Below are positions 52,465 to 64,000 of a DNA stretch of 64,000 nt, piece after piece (within the stretch, counting starts at the first letter, position 1; each line of letters opens with the position of its first letter). The translations under genes were made by a program, and so were the position numbers. Source of the stretch: Buxus sempervirens (taxonomy: Eukaryota; Streptophyta; Magnoliopsida; Buxales; Buxaceae); the NCBI GenBank assembly GCA_947561395.2, contig OX387182.1, forward strand, positions 47,051,949-47,115,948, given 5' to 3'. A model generated the notes under the pieces. It saw only the letters and a list, made by a program, of their open reading frames with translations. It was not told the origin of the DNA and did no database searches.

Positions 52465-54825
52465 ACATTTACTATTATGGAAATATTTGTAATTTACCTT
52501 TATATAATAGTACATATATACTATTATTAAGTGAACTCTAGAGAATATTCCTAGATTGGCCTTTTTAGTAAAATCCTTCAAAATTTTCTTAATAGTGTAG
52601 AGACTATTTGTAATTTACTTTTTTTTTTTTTTTTATAATAGTAAATGTATACTATTATTAATTAAGGGGTGTTTCTCCATATAGACCTTATTTGAATCTT
52701 ATTCTTATCTTTTAAAAAATTCCTTTATCTTTATTTATTAAAATCTTTGTCCTACTTTTATTTACTATATACGTTTATTAACATATGTTTCCTATGTTTC
52801 ATAATATATATTTATATGTTTATGGTAAGCACGGGAACATTTTTATTCCTTTAATTTTTCTATTGTTTCTTTAACAGTTATATCATTATCTTTATATTTA
52901 TCTTGTTATTTCCTATATTATCTTAATAACATATATATCTTATTTCTATCTATACTAACTGATATTTCCTACACAAAATACCCCTCACTTTCAATTATAT
53001 TAACTTTTATCCCAAGGTTAGCTACTTATTTGAACATATCAATTAGTTACAAATTAAACTTGTAGTTTCAATTGAATATTTAAATATATAACTAATTTTT
53101 TTCTAATTTATATAAGTAAGCATTTATGTTTCAAGAGAGAATTTAGTTCTTCTAATTTTATATCGAATTCTAACATAAACCATATTTTCAAAATTCTCTT
53201 TCTTGTTTAAGATCTTAGACTCCTAGAACATTTACTAAAAGAATTAATGATATAAAATTATTTACAACATGAAATCTTTCAATATTTTAAAGTTGAATCT
53301 TATAAATTATAGATTATATATTATTTGATAGTAAACAGTATTATACAAAAATAATAATTTCTAATGGTTAAGAATCCTAATTTAAGAAATCATATTTTTA
53401 TATATTTATCCTTATCTTAAAATATATATTTTTCAGAATATATCTTTATCTTAAGATATGTATCCTAATTAAATATATATTATATATCGATATCTTTATT
53501 TTAAAATAAATTTTGTTTGGGACCCAAAAGGGCCGTTGGAGAAAGGAGAATATTTCCACTTGGAGGAGAGAGAATATGGTGTTTCAAGACTTTGCTTTAG
53601 TATATATATATTAGATTTCAAAAAAGGGATAAGAGGCTATAAATATTGATAAAATTTAAGATAAGAAAAAAAAATTATCTTCATACATTATTAATTAATA
53701 GTCAATCTTTGGTTAGTTAAAAAAAAAAAGATTTCTAATTTTAGTAGGATTTTCCTTTTCTTTTTTTTTTCGTTTTTTAATGATTCGATTAGTTTGGTTT
53801 CACTAGATAATGATTTGGAATTGATCATGTGAATTATCAATATGATATGACTCAAAAAGATAAATATCTTTAATTTAATGAATACAAATAATTTTTCTTT
53901 CATCTTGTCAGAATCGTAGAACAAAAGATTTTAGTTTATTTCTTTTAAAAAAGGATTCATTTGACCAAGTAGAGACTCTAAAATAAAACTTCAAATATGA
54001 AATTATAGTTTAAACTCTATAACATTAAATATACATATATTAATAACATACTATTTAAATTGAATAATTTTTCCTATTTAAACTATTTAATTATATATAC
54101 AAAAGGAAAAAATACTTCTTAAACTATTTAATAATGTATTTAGGGTTTTAGGAAAGGAAATTTTTATTTAGGGTTTGATTCCAAAGGATAAACATCTTTA
54201 ATTTAATGAATAAAAATAATTTTCCTTTCATCTTGTCAAAAGTTGGAAAGGAAGATTTAAAATTTTTTTTTTCGAAAGAGGAATTGTTTATCTAAGTAAA
54301 GATTCCAAATATAATGATTAATGATACATATGTAATCATATTTTAGCAAGTAACATATAATTTAAATAGATGTCTCTCTTGTTTATCTAATCAGTAGATA
54401 GTAATTTATTAATTGATGTCTATCTTGTTTAGTTAGTTAACGTCTCTCTTAGTAATTTAATTTTATGTTGTTACTTAAAACATTTTTAAATAGAGGAATA
54501 CGTGGAATTAAAGGCGAGGAGGGCATTTAAGGTATGTGAAAATAAAAAACACTTAAGGTAATAATAAAAAATGCAAAAAATATTAATAAATAAATTACTG
54601 AATCATGAGTCCTATTAAGTCAAACTTCTTCCTCTATACTTATCTAAATTGAAACAAAAATAGATAACAATCACTATATATTTAATACATAATTAATTAA
54701 TATCATTTTTATTATGCTCACTTTAGAACATTAATAGGTGTTACTTAAAAACATTTGTAAATAGAGAAATATGCGGTATTAAACAATATAGACGTCAATT
54801 AATAACGAGACATGAAAAACTGGAT
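51503..54825. other. AT-rich region without recognisable genes
   Basis: Very AT-rich sequence with a (TA)n run (about 52405-52461), a 17-bp palindrome CCCGTGCTAAGCACGGG (52168-52184) with a partial second copy (TAAGCACGGGAACAT at 52825), and decayed direct repeats (53853-53985 with 54185-54325; about 54468-54512 with 54738-54783). It looks like old, unclassified transposon sediment. Confidence 0.6.
52168..52184. repeat. CCCGTGCTAAGCACGGG palindrome
   Basis: A perfect 8+1+8 palindrome. Similar CCCGTGC..GCACGGG palindromes are common near ends of plant non-autonomous transposons. The half-site plus downstream GAACAT recurs at 52825-52840. Confidence 0.7.
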
Positions 54826-55112
54826 GGATGCGTGATCCCTTTGGTAACTGCAGCTTGTATGCTACTGGCCCCATTTTCTGCACAATCTGATAAGGTCCAT
54901 AAAAACGAGTAGCTAGTTTCAGATGAAAGGTGGATTGTTGTCAATAGGGTTGTAGCTTGAGGAACACCGTGTCCCCCACTTCAAACGTAATTTCTCTTCG
55001 AGCTTGATTTGTTGTCTGCTTCATACGATTAATGGACACTTCCAGGTTGGTCTTGAGTTGCTGCAGTAACTCATCTCTTGATACGAGGGTTTGATCCACC
55101 TCATGTACTGGT

Positions 55113-56804
55113 TGTAACACCCCAATAAGCCGCATCTCGTCCCTTTGGACTAAGATCAGCTAAAGGATGTTAACCAGATCCTAATAAACATGATGGTAAA
55201 ATTTTTCCTTTATTTTTTTTGACAAAAGGCGTATATAACGCCTAGAAAATGGACGATATCCAAGTGTGAAAAATGCCTGATAAACGTGGGTGCAACATAT
55301 ACTATATGTGTACAGTCAAACTAACTATAAAAGAGGCATTTAAAGTATAAACCATGAAGTAAAGGTATCAAAAGAACCCATTAAAAGTTATATACATAGT
55401 TTCACAAAAGTGGGTCATCTAAGCATCTCACATCTCTCTCTTTCTCTCTCTCTATCTACATAAATCCAAAATAAGATATACATTATCTAGGGAGACCTAG
55501 TAGGCCTAAAGAAATCCTCCTCTCGGTATCCCAAAGCTTTCTCCTTCCCCTTATCAGCTTTAGCTCCTGACGTCGATGGATCTAAAACAAAACCGATAAA
55601 CCACGTTTGATGAGACGAAGGGTCCCAGTAAGCAACACTATGCATGATTTTGCAAACCATAGTTCATGCCATATCTTTTCAAATCCATGATGCATAGCAA
55701 TACATCGGAAACCGATGCAATAATGCCAATATACATCTTTACATATCATTCATAACATTTAGCACAAGCATACAAGGGCATTCATTAATCAATGGACACA
55801 AGCATTAAAATCTACTAACTCTTTGCAACAACAACCATGTTGATCTCATTCCATTTATAGAGTTAATTAGGTGGTTTAATTGTAAATGTCATGACCACAT
55901 CTAACTCTATACATTTCCCATATAGGTTAGGCATCCAACCCGATTCCCCTTGGTATTGGGCATCCTAAGGCCGATTCCCCTTAGCGTAGGGCATCCAGAT
56001 GAAGCTTGGGCATCAGCCACCGATTCCCCTTGGTGCTGGAATTCAGTACAACCATCGGCTTCCAGCCGGCATCAATAGAAACCACACATGATGAAACCAC
56101 AGTATCCAAGGTCACGACATTTATAATTAAACACACCTACTTAAGTTATATGGATCCGCATCTTAAGTTAAAATTTTATGCCTTTCATTTTATTTGGTAT
56201 CTCACACAATCATTTCCATGTCAATAGAACTATGTTTCTCAAATACAGCCCGTAGGGCTACTAATTCACAATTATCCAGGCCATTGCCCCAGGGTTTACA
56301 TTTCATTTTCAGATCATGGGCCTATGCCCTCATGCTTCCATACATTTCATGTATAAATTCATGCAATGCTTTCTTATGCAAACAAAGCATCAAATTTATC
56401 TCAATTTGCAAACATACTATAGTCATATGCGTCTAAAATAAATTGCAACTCATTTAACAGCAACATATAATAATACTAATCTCATATTAGCAACAGAAAT
56501 CCGAAAATTCATTTTGAATTCAAGAAAACTAAATCAAGGTTTTCTTAGAAGGGTGCTGCTTACCTTGAAGCTATAATCACCTTCTTCTTAGCTTTAGCAA
56601 CCCAAATACGAAATCAAAATACTGTTTTCTTCAAATTTCCAACTTTGTCTTCTCTCCAAGCTTATGGTCCCTTCTTAATTTGAGGACTCTATTTCATAGT
56701 TCCAATCTAGGCCTCTGAAGGATCACCTTCACAATACAAACCCTGTGTCAGTTATAATATTACAACTACAACTTGAACATTGATTAGAGAATTGGGATCT
56801 TACA
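55113..56804. mobile_element. Solo LTR, family C, in the gypsy fragment
   Basis: A 1692-bp element from TGTAACACCCC to GGGATCTTACA with perfect TSD CTGGT (55108-55112 and 56805-56809). It splits the integrase C-terminal region from the core. It contains a stem-loop cluster with repeated CGATTCCCCTT loops (about 55933-56034). Confidence 0.88.
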
Positions 56805-57148
56805 CTGGTGATGTCCCACTGTGGTACACTGGAATGGTTGGTGGAAGAAGCCCATATAATGCTTGGAACGGGGTCATACTTGTGGACGCATGGTACATAG
56901 TGTTGTACCAAAAGTTGGCCCATGGGAGGTAGCTACTCCATTTACGTGGCCATTGATGAACAAAGCTTCGTAGATATTGCTCCACACAAACGGTTAACCA
57001 ACTCCAATTGACTGTCGGTGTGTGGATGGTAAGCCGAGCTAAGACAAAGCTTGGTGCCTGACATGGTGAATAATTCTTGCCAAAATTTACTAATAAAAAT
57101 TGGATCTCGGTCGCTGGTGATGGACTGTGGTAAACCATGCAACTTGAT

Positions 57149-57952
57149 TGTTAGATCTGTTAGTGATAAACTGAGATATTCTAAGAATAAGAACACATGA
57201 ACACAAGAAGATTTTTAACGAGGTTCAGTATTAACCTAATCCTTGGGACCACGTCCAGATGATAAACAATCCACTAAAGTTGAAAGATTACATGCACCAA
57301 TGTGGTCTTACACAAATAAAAGACTCCCTCTTTGATTTTGTCGCCAATGTGAAGAATCCCTTTAGTGTATTGTTCAGCGAGCTCCCCTCGACTTTAAACC
57401 AAATTGAACTCCCTTCAATCTACTATATGCAGCGAGCACCCCTTCGACTTATGCATGATTGAACTCCCTTCAATCAGTAGTCATCTTCTCTTGAAGACTT
57501 CAAATTCTTCTCCCGAAGAATGATGAACTAAAATATTCCTTATCAATTTGTTCTTTAACGACCAAAGGGTTGAGGCACTGTCAAACTCATATCAATATAT
57601 ATATAACCTGAAAAACACTCAATAGATTTGTTAAACATTGTAAAACTGTCACAACAGATAAGGACTTTCGTTTCCAACAGGTAAGATAATATCTTAACTG
57701 TTTTTATAGATTCAAAATTTTGCTATCTGGAAAGAAAATCTCTTAATTGAATAGTACAAATCAGATCTAAGAGATGCATATCAAATTTGAATTTAAATCA
57801 AAACTCTGTTAAGCTTAAAGATAAGAACTAAATCAAATCTAAATTCAAATCATGTTAATCCAAAATCTAATCAGAAAAACAACCTACCAGTTTTAAAAAT
57901 TCCACATCTAACAAACTAAATGCCACATCATCAAATGCCAACATACTTAACA
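57149..57952. mobile_element. Solo LTR, family D (copia-like), in the integrase core
   Basis: An 804-bp element from TGTTAGATCTG to ATACTTAACA with perfect TSD TTGAT (57144-57148 and 57953-57957). The gypsy integrase frame continues on both sides. The TGTTAG..TAACA-type ends and the AACGAGGTTCAGTATTAACC segment resemble Ty1/copia LTRs. No internal region is present. Confidence 0.82.
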
Positions 57953-58825
57953 TTGATGACTCCTTCTAGAAATTTCTCCGCCACTAATTTAGCTGTAAAG
58001 GATGAGATAAATAAAGGAAGTGTGCAGATTTACTTGGCCTGTCAACAACGACCAGAATAGTGTCTTTTCCGTTGGAAGATGGCAATCCTTCAATGAAATC
58101 CATAGTAATATCATCCAAATTTGGCAAGAAATGGGCAAGGTTGTAAGAGCCCGGCTGGAGCTAATGTTTCAGATTTCACATTCTGACAAACTTCACATCC
58201 TCTTACATATCCATGGACTGTTTTGTACATTTTGGGCCAAGAGAACTCTTGAGCGAATCTCTTAAATGTGCATAGAACCCCAGAATGTCCTCCAATGTTG
58301 GTGTTATGCATCTCATATAGTAACTTAGCTTTTAAGGAGGGATTTGAAGGGATTACCACACGGCTCTTGTAGAAAAGCAGCCCATCTTGCCAATTGTAGT
58401 TGCCTTCGGGCTGATCATATGCTAGCCGGCCCACTGATTTCACATATGGATCATCCTTTGAGGTTTGTTTGATCTCCTCCCATATATCAATGGTTGGTAT
58501 GTGGATTTGGTGGAGGATTGGGTTGTCGAGCTTGTCGGAGAGGGCATCGACTGATGAATTTTCACGTCCAGGTCGACAAATGATTTCATAATCATAGCCC
58601 AATAATTTAGCAACCCACTTTTGTTGTTCCAGAGTAAGCCACCTTTTGTTCCAAGTATTTGAGGCTCTTTTGGTCAGTTTGACAAAGTTCCTTCCTAACA
58701 AATAAGGTCTCCACAACCGAATTGCTTCTACAATGACTAGCATCTCCTTGGCATAGTTAGACCATGCTTGTTTTCAAATTCCAAGAGCACAACTCATGAA
58801 GGCAATGGGTTTGCGTTGATGAGCG

Positions 58826-59433
58826 TAGACACCCAATTTGGGTTGGACCACAAGGGAATAGATGGACCAAACCTAACCCAGGTGAACCCGATCTCTTTTA
58901 AAAAAAAAGAAGTGAGGAAAACGTGGAAAAGAGTATAAAGCACATGGGATAAAAGATAGAAGGGAGTGGGAGGTTTTATAGTTATCTATTAAAATGAATC
59001 CTTCCCTAATAATAGAACGATTCATATAATGGATAAACACTGTCTTCTTCACTTATCAGGTTGTTTCTTTCCTAATAAGTGAGAGGACCCTCCCTTTTCC
59101 TCTATAAATAGGGAAGCATTGTGACAGTTGGAGGCACCGTTGAAAGACAAAGAGGAGGCAAAGAGAGAACAAAAAGCATAGTGAGAGTTGAGGAGGGGAC
59201 GGAACGTTGGGAGAAAGCACAAGGGAAGAGAAGAACAGTGGAAGGCATCAAAGAAGGGACGATTAAGAAGAAAGGGAGACACGTTGGGGAAATCACAGCA
59301 GGTATATTTTATTAGTTCCATATGTATCGTTGGATTTGATAATCCCCTATTAATGAATAGACTGATTCAAGACTCTAGACATGCTTGGGAAATATTGAAT
59401 AGTTTTTATTTTTTCTTGAACAGTGTTACCTAG
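58826..59433 (+). mobile_element. 5' part of a Tat-like LTR, truncated by the LINE
   Basis: It begins GTAGACACCCAATTTGGG next to the gypsy fragment and carries CTATAAATAGGGAAGC (TATA at 59103-59110) followed by a purine-rich GAGAG leader-like stretch. The right end is cut at the LINE tail (59434). This is inferred from the TGTAGACACCC-like start and TATA only. Confidence 0.5.
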
Positions 59434-59473
59434 TTTTTTTTTTTTTGAAATGCAACCCAGATGAGGGAATAAA

Positions 59474-62400
59474 TTAAGATGGAACAAAATGGGGGGTAGA
59501 CCTACCCATACAATCATCGTGAACCAGGTGCTCCAGTAGTGGAGGAACCTTGTTCATCCAGCAACAAGAAAAAAATTTTAAAGCAAAGTTTGCCAATCCG
59601 TCAGCAAGGGAATTGGCTTCCTGGTAAACTTTTGTAAACTGGATAGCTGGAAAAAATGAACACAAATGTCTGGCTTCATCGAGGATGTGGTCGAGCCTCC
59701 AAATAGATGAATTTGGGTTGGTGAGAGAGCTTATGATTACTTGAGAATCACTCTCAAGAATCACCTTCGGAGCATTGATCGCCAAGGCGCACTTGAGACC
59801 TTCAAATACGGCACATGCCTTTGCATATAGAGCATCCTTCCATCCAATACTGAGCGCCACTGCACATTTCACTCTTCCATCTTCATCCCTTATAGCAATG
59901 CCAATGGCAGCCTCTCCAGGAGCTCCCCGAGCAGCACCATCGACGTTCACTTTAACCCATCCAGAAGTGGGTAGTTTCCAAATGACAAAAATTTCCTGTC
60001 CCCGCCTACTTGGCTTTTCTTTTTTCATTAACTGTTTGGAATCTTCCTGTAAAGAAAAGAAAAATGAAGAAGTAAGTTGAATGGACGGCCTAATGTTTTC
60101 AAAAACAAGTTTGTTTCTGGTGAGCCAGATTGCCCAGCATAAGTTAGCCCAGGCTGCCATCTGCTCACCCTTACCTTCCATTCGCATCAAGGAATTAAAC
60201 ATCCAATCTTTTGTACCTGTTACCTCACCCAATATGGGAATCCTACCACCCATACAGCCGAACCATAGAGCATGCAAGAAATCACACTTGAGGAAGAGGT
60301 GAACAGAAGATTCTTGCTCAGCGAGACAAAGGGGACAATCGGCTACCGGACTTCCAATTCTTGAGTGCAGAAGTTCGTTAGTCGTGTTGCCATTCCATAG
60401 CATTTTCCAAATGAAGAGTTTAATCTTTTGGGGGATGGGGAGGTGCCAAAGTGTAAGCCACTTTTTTTCTTCACCTTCATTGTTGGTAGAGTCTTCAAAC
60501 CTTGCAAGCATGTTATATGATGAAGAAACTGAAAATTTACCATAACTTGTTCCTTGCCAAATGATTCGATCCATTGCCACAAATTTGCTAATGGGAATGC
60601 TATAGATTTGCTCAGTAGTTTGCGGAGACCAGATTTGAAGTAAAATATTCCGATTCCATTGTCTTGAGTTCCGTTCAATCAAATCAGCGACCCTCATACC
60701 TTGGTAGTAGCCACTCAAATGATTGTTGTCATGCACTCGATCTTTCCACCACCTCGGATCACTTACCAGTATGCTGTGACCATCCGCAATGGAACATGTA
60801 TTGGAAGCATTGAATATCTTTCTAGATTTGCATACTTGCTTCCAAAGAGATGAGGATGATCTGGAAGAGTGAGCTTCATTAAAGTAACTGTTTGGATAAT
60901 ACTTGGCCTTTAGAAGCGTCTTCCATAATTTGTCTTCACCATTATTGAGGGTCCAGATGGGTTTGGTTAGCATGGCATCATTGAATTTTCTGCTGTCCTT
61001 GATACTAAGACCACCCAGCCGCTTAGGGAGGCAGACCCTTTCCCAACAAATGGTATGGAAAGACCGATGCCTGTCTTTCTTATACCAGAAGAAAGCTCGA
61101 GCCTCTCTGTCAAGAGAGTCCAGAATTTTACCTGGTAGTTTGGCAACTCCCATAACATACTGAGTAGAACTGATCAGGGATGCGTTGATCAAGGTTGCCC
61201 GGCCAACTTGAGTTAAAAGCTTGGCTTTCCATCCAGTAAGCCTCTTATTGATCCATTGAAGTAATTCCCTGAACTACCATGACTTAGGGGCATTAAGAAA
61301 AATTGGAATTCCAAGATACTTACCTGGAACCACCACCGGTCTAATGCCGAATAGACGAGCTATCTTGCCTTTCTCTGCTCCTATGATACATGGACTAAGA
61401 TATAATTCAGATTTGTCTCGATTCAACTTGTGTCCTGCCATTTCCACAAATTGGTCAATGATATGCAAAAAATTATGGATATTACTTTGGTTCGCACGAC
61501 CAAAAAGAAGAAGATCATCCGCAAACAGCAGATGATTGATAGAATCAGCCACATTAGAAGCTTTGATACCATGAATGATATGCTCATTTTCGGCTTTCAT
61601 CAGGGCAAAGGACAAAACCTGTTGGGTTAAGATGAAGATAAATGGAGAAATGGGGCCGCCTTGCCTGATCCCCCTAGAAGGCCAAATTTTTCCATAGGGG
61701 GATCCATTAACTAGGACGGAATACGACACCGAAGAGATACACCACATGATCATATTGACAAAGGTTTGATTAAAGCCAAAAGCATTCATGGTGTGCTTGA
61801 TAAATTCCCAGTTTAGCCTATCATAGGCTTTGGCCAAATCAAGTTTAACCGCAAAAAGTCCACGGTTTTTGCCTTTTTTTTTTTGGACTTTATGGTGTGG
61901 TACAATTCATTGGCCGCAAAGATGTTGTCTTGAATGACCCGGCCAGGAACAAGGCACATTGTTGAGGATATATCAGCTTTTTCATAATGGGTCTAAGTCT
62001 ATCCACAAGGAGTCTGGCAATAATTTTATAGATGAAATTACACAGACTAATCGGTCTAAAGTCTGAAGGTCTGAAGGTCTTCTAGGGTTCTCGATCTTAG
62101 GAATCAAAACAATATGGGTGTAATTGAGTTCAGGATCGAAGATACCCTCATTGAAGAACCCCGCAACCACCTGACAGACTTCATGTTTAATTATATCCCA
62201 GTATGTTTGGAAAAAGATGCCTTGGAACCCGTCGGGTCCAGGACTTTTAAGAGCACCCATTTTCTTAATAGTAACCCAGATCTCTTCCTCCGATACCCCC
62301 CTAGTGAGCCCTGCATTGTTAGCATCGGTAATAATCTTGGGAAGTAAATTAAGGAATGAGAAGTCCTTATCAATATGATCAGCATTGAACATACCTTGGT

Positions 62401-63586
62401 AATAATCAACAATTGTTTGTTCCACCTCCTTACAGTCAGTTGCCTCTTCATTGAATTCGTTTTTGAGAGAAACGATTTGATTTTTGTGCTTACGTGCAAC
62501 CGTGGTCAAGTGGAAAAATTTGGTATTGAGATCCCCTTCGTGGAGCCACTTAATCCTAGACCTCTGCATCCAGTATTGCTCTTGAGCTTTGAGGACTCTG
62601 AAATACTGACCCTGCAACTCCCTTTCTTTGGCTAACAGGTTGGGATCGTCTAAAGTCTCCAACTCTTTCTAGACCCATTTGAGCTCTTCATATAAAGAGC
62701 CGACCCTTCTATTAATATCGCCAACCGAGGTCTTGCTCCATTGTCTCAGGTCGCTTTTAAGCTTACCCAATTTCCTTTGCCAGTTACCAGTTCCTTTAAC
62801 CTAGCTCTGCCGAATAGTTTGAAGACAGTTGTCTTCCTCAATCCAATATTTTTCAAATCTGAATAAGTTGGTCTTCTTCGGAGGCCGGTCATTATTGAGG
62901 TTGATGCAAAGGGGGGTATGGTCAGATCCTATGATTGGGTCCTGCCAGACCACAACATTAAGGAACATGGTATTCCACTTGGTACACCCTAGAACTCTAT
63001 CGATCTTTTCCTTGATTCTGCCTAACCTAGCTCTCCCATTACACCAGGAGAATTTCATTCCTTTACTCGGAACATCCATTAGACAACATTCATTTATAAA
63101 TTCAGAGAACTGATGAGCTTTTCGAACCTGCAGTTTGTTTCCTTCGATTTTCTCATGGCTGTACAAGACAACGTTGAAATCCCCTATAGCACACCAGGGG
63201 ACTGGACAACGAGATTAAATGACTTTGAGGAACTCCCATTGGGATGCTTGGACTTGAACATTAGAACTGGCATGAATGAATGACATCTCAAAATGTATCA
63301 GATTAACAGATACCGACAGATGAACACACCAGTCTTTTACAATTTGCACATCCAACGTACAGCTACAATCCCAAAAAACACAAAATCCTTCGGCGTGATC
63401 CTTAGCCGCCAACCACCAATAGTTGGAAAAACCCAACTTCCTAGCAAAAAATTCAGAAGATTTATCATTAAGCAGCGTTTCAGATAACAAAAGTATATTG
63501 GGCTTATAAATACGTAATAAATTACGCAAGTGGAGTTTTGTCGGAGGCTGCCCAAGGCCCCGGCAATTCCATGCCAGAATTTTCAT
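59474..63586 (-). pseudogene. LINE ORF2: endonuclease, reverse transcriptase, RNase H
   Basis: It starts at ATG 63586, overlapping the ORF1 stop by one base (TGATG). In order: AP endonuclease (KILAWNCRGLGQPPT; GDFN near 63180), RT (KSPGPDGFQ, AKAYDRLNWEF, RQGGPISP, FADDLLLF, GKYLGIP), the zf-RVT region (LWHLPIPQKIKLFIWKMLW, CPLC) and RNase H (VNVDGAARGAPGEAAIG.. NSLADGLANF). The main frame is kept throughout, but in-frame stops occur near 63215, 62801, 62669, 61274 and others, and the segment between about 62080 and 61860 is shifted, with a small ACCTTCAG duplication at its start. The endonuclease nicks target DNA and the RT primes from the nick. Confidence 0.92.
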
Positions 63587-64000
63587 CAAGGAGGAAAGGA
63601 AATGGAGATTGGGGATGGGGAGGGGTTATTCGGAGAAGAAGATGAGTTGCCCATAGCAAATAGAGACTTAGAAAATTTTCTCTTCTTAGGAAGGTGGGGT
63701 TCATCCTCCCTGTGGATATCTTGGGTTGGGCTCTCATTAGGTGTGGCGACTGTTTTGGTTTTGGGTTTACGTTTCGGGTGGGCTTGACGAGTAGGGAGGT
63801 CCACATTCATTTTGGTGGGCTGGGTAATGTCTTGGATCGTAAGATGGGGGGAGGCATTAAGAACAATGGTTGGGTCAATGCTCATGGGCTGGGCACAGAA
63901 GGAGAAGAAATTAGAAACAAGTAAATTGGGCCCAGCCCATCTCGGCCCCATGCTTTCCCGCCAATACTTGCCGATACCAGATATTTCATTTTCACAATCG
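63586..64000 (-). CDS. C-terminal part of LINE ORF1 (gag-like), partial
   Basis: Open from the window edge to TGA 63588-63586. The tail is Pro/Lys/Ser-rich and hydrophilic (KRKPKTKTVATPNESP.. PKKRKFSK with a basic NLS-like PKKRK). The N-terminal RNA-binding part lies outside the window. Its stop overlaps the ORF2 ATG, so ORF2 could be translated by reinitiation. Confidence 0.65.
   Translation of the reverse strand, partial: DCENEISGIGKYWRESMGPRWAGPNLLVSNFFSFCAQPMSIDPTIVLNASPHLTIQDITQPTKMNVDLPTRQAHPKRKPKTKTVATPNESPTQDIHREDEPHLPKKRKFSKSLFAMGNSSSSPNNPSPSPISISFPP

Larger units (their letters stand above)
54826..58820 (-). pseudogene. Decayed Ty3/gypsy pol fragment (RNase H and integrase)
   Basis: Read on the - strand the parts are: end of RNase H (EMLVIVEAIRLWRPYLLG), integrase zinc domain (GGHSG..CEVCQN), catalytic core (FIEGLP.. 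..SDRDPIF.. ..[13 protein letters not shown]), and the integrase C-terminal region (EVGDTVFLKLQPY.. ..[13 protein letters not shown]). Stops and frame changes are present, including TGA after LQPY. It is interrupted by solo LTRs at 55113-56804 and 57149-57952 and truncated at both ends, with no RT. The sequence is like Tekay/Del-type chromoviruses, but the chromodomain is missing, so the lineage is uncertain. Confidence 0.82.
59434..64000 (-). mobile_element. L1-type LINE, continuing beyond the window
   Basis: The 3' end is a 13-base T run at 59434-59446 (poly-A on the - strand). ORF2 covers endonuclease, RT, zinc-binding and RNase H regions, and ORF1 reaches the window edge. A terminal RNase H domain is typical of many plant L1 elements. 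Stops and frameshifts show it is inactive. Confidence 0.92.

Noticed and set aside
58826..59433. A complete solo LTR right of the gypsy fragment
   Set aside because: No CA terminus or TSD could be found; kept only as an LTR fragment.

Overview
The window is plant nuclear DNA, from a flowering plant to judge by its element families. It carries a MIR169-type hairpin pair, Mutator-like (MULE), hAT-like, Ty3/gypsy and plant L1 elements, and spliced transposon genes. It is built almost entirely of nested transposable elements. No intact ordinary host gene is visible; only a short host exon candidate is seen, split by the largest insertion. The species cannot be told from this sequence.

Layout. 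1-2844 is host flank with a tandem pair of miR169-type hairpins (about 1182-1290 and 1439-1531). 2854-44597 is one giant MULE, bounded by a perfect 9-bp target-site duplication (AAAGAAAAA at 2845-2853 and 44598-44606) and by terminal inverted repeats (TIRs) of about 1.5 kb (2854-4357 plus 21846-21875; 43049-44597). Without later insertions it is about 19 kb. Its genes converge from the two ends, as in maize MuDR. On the + strand are a MuDR-type transposase (22664-24952, three in-frame stops) and a spliced gene with an HMG box followed by a helical domain usually found with transposon Ulp1 proteases (25405-32468). On the - strand are a nine-exon Ulp1/C48 cysteine protease (41913-39286) and a small protein with two GRF zinc fingers (37356-36658). 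Between the two gene pairs lie pieces of host genes (CIPK kinase C-terminus, anthranilate synthase alpha, ERD6-like sugar transporter), old LINE relics and a 0.85-kb CTCGAG-rich minisatellite.

Two retroelement events hit the MULE. A 17.5-kb Tat-lineage Ty3/gypsy element (4358-21840, - strand, 2278-bp LTRs, TSD AACAT) sits in the left TIR. It is young: about eight LTR differences were seen by eye. It has gag-protease, RT with two RNase H domains, integrase, and an antisense extra ORF with a splice-like acceptor. A solo LTR (family A, 25905-31254) sits in an intron of the HMG gene and itself contains a solo LTR of family B (26461-29016).

Right of the MULE come a 370-bp MULE MITE (TSD TAAAGTTAT), a foldback element, and a family B solo LTR (45676-50968) that contains a family A solo LTR, the reverse of the nesting at 25905. 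These are followed by a 426-bp hAT-like MITE (8-bp TSD), 3.3 kb of AT-rich DNA, a decayed gypsy pol fragment split by two further solo LTRs (55113-56804; 57149-57952), a Tat-like LTR piece, and an L1-type LINE (59434 to beyond 64000, - strand).

A recurring architectural theme is arrays of about four short stem-loops inside LTRs of three families, in which either the stem motif (TATCCGG..CCGGATA) or the loop (AAACCCTGAGTAGGC; CGATTCCCCTT) is held constant. Most decay seen in transposon genes is G:C to A:T, as expected for methylated, silenced elements. All comparisons were made by eye.
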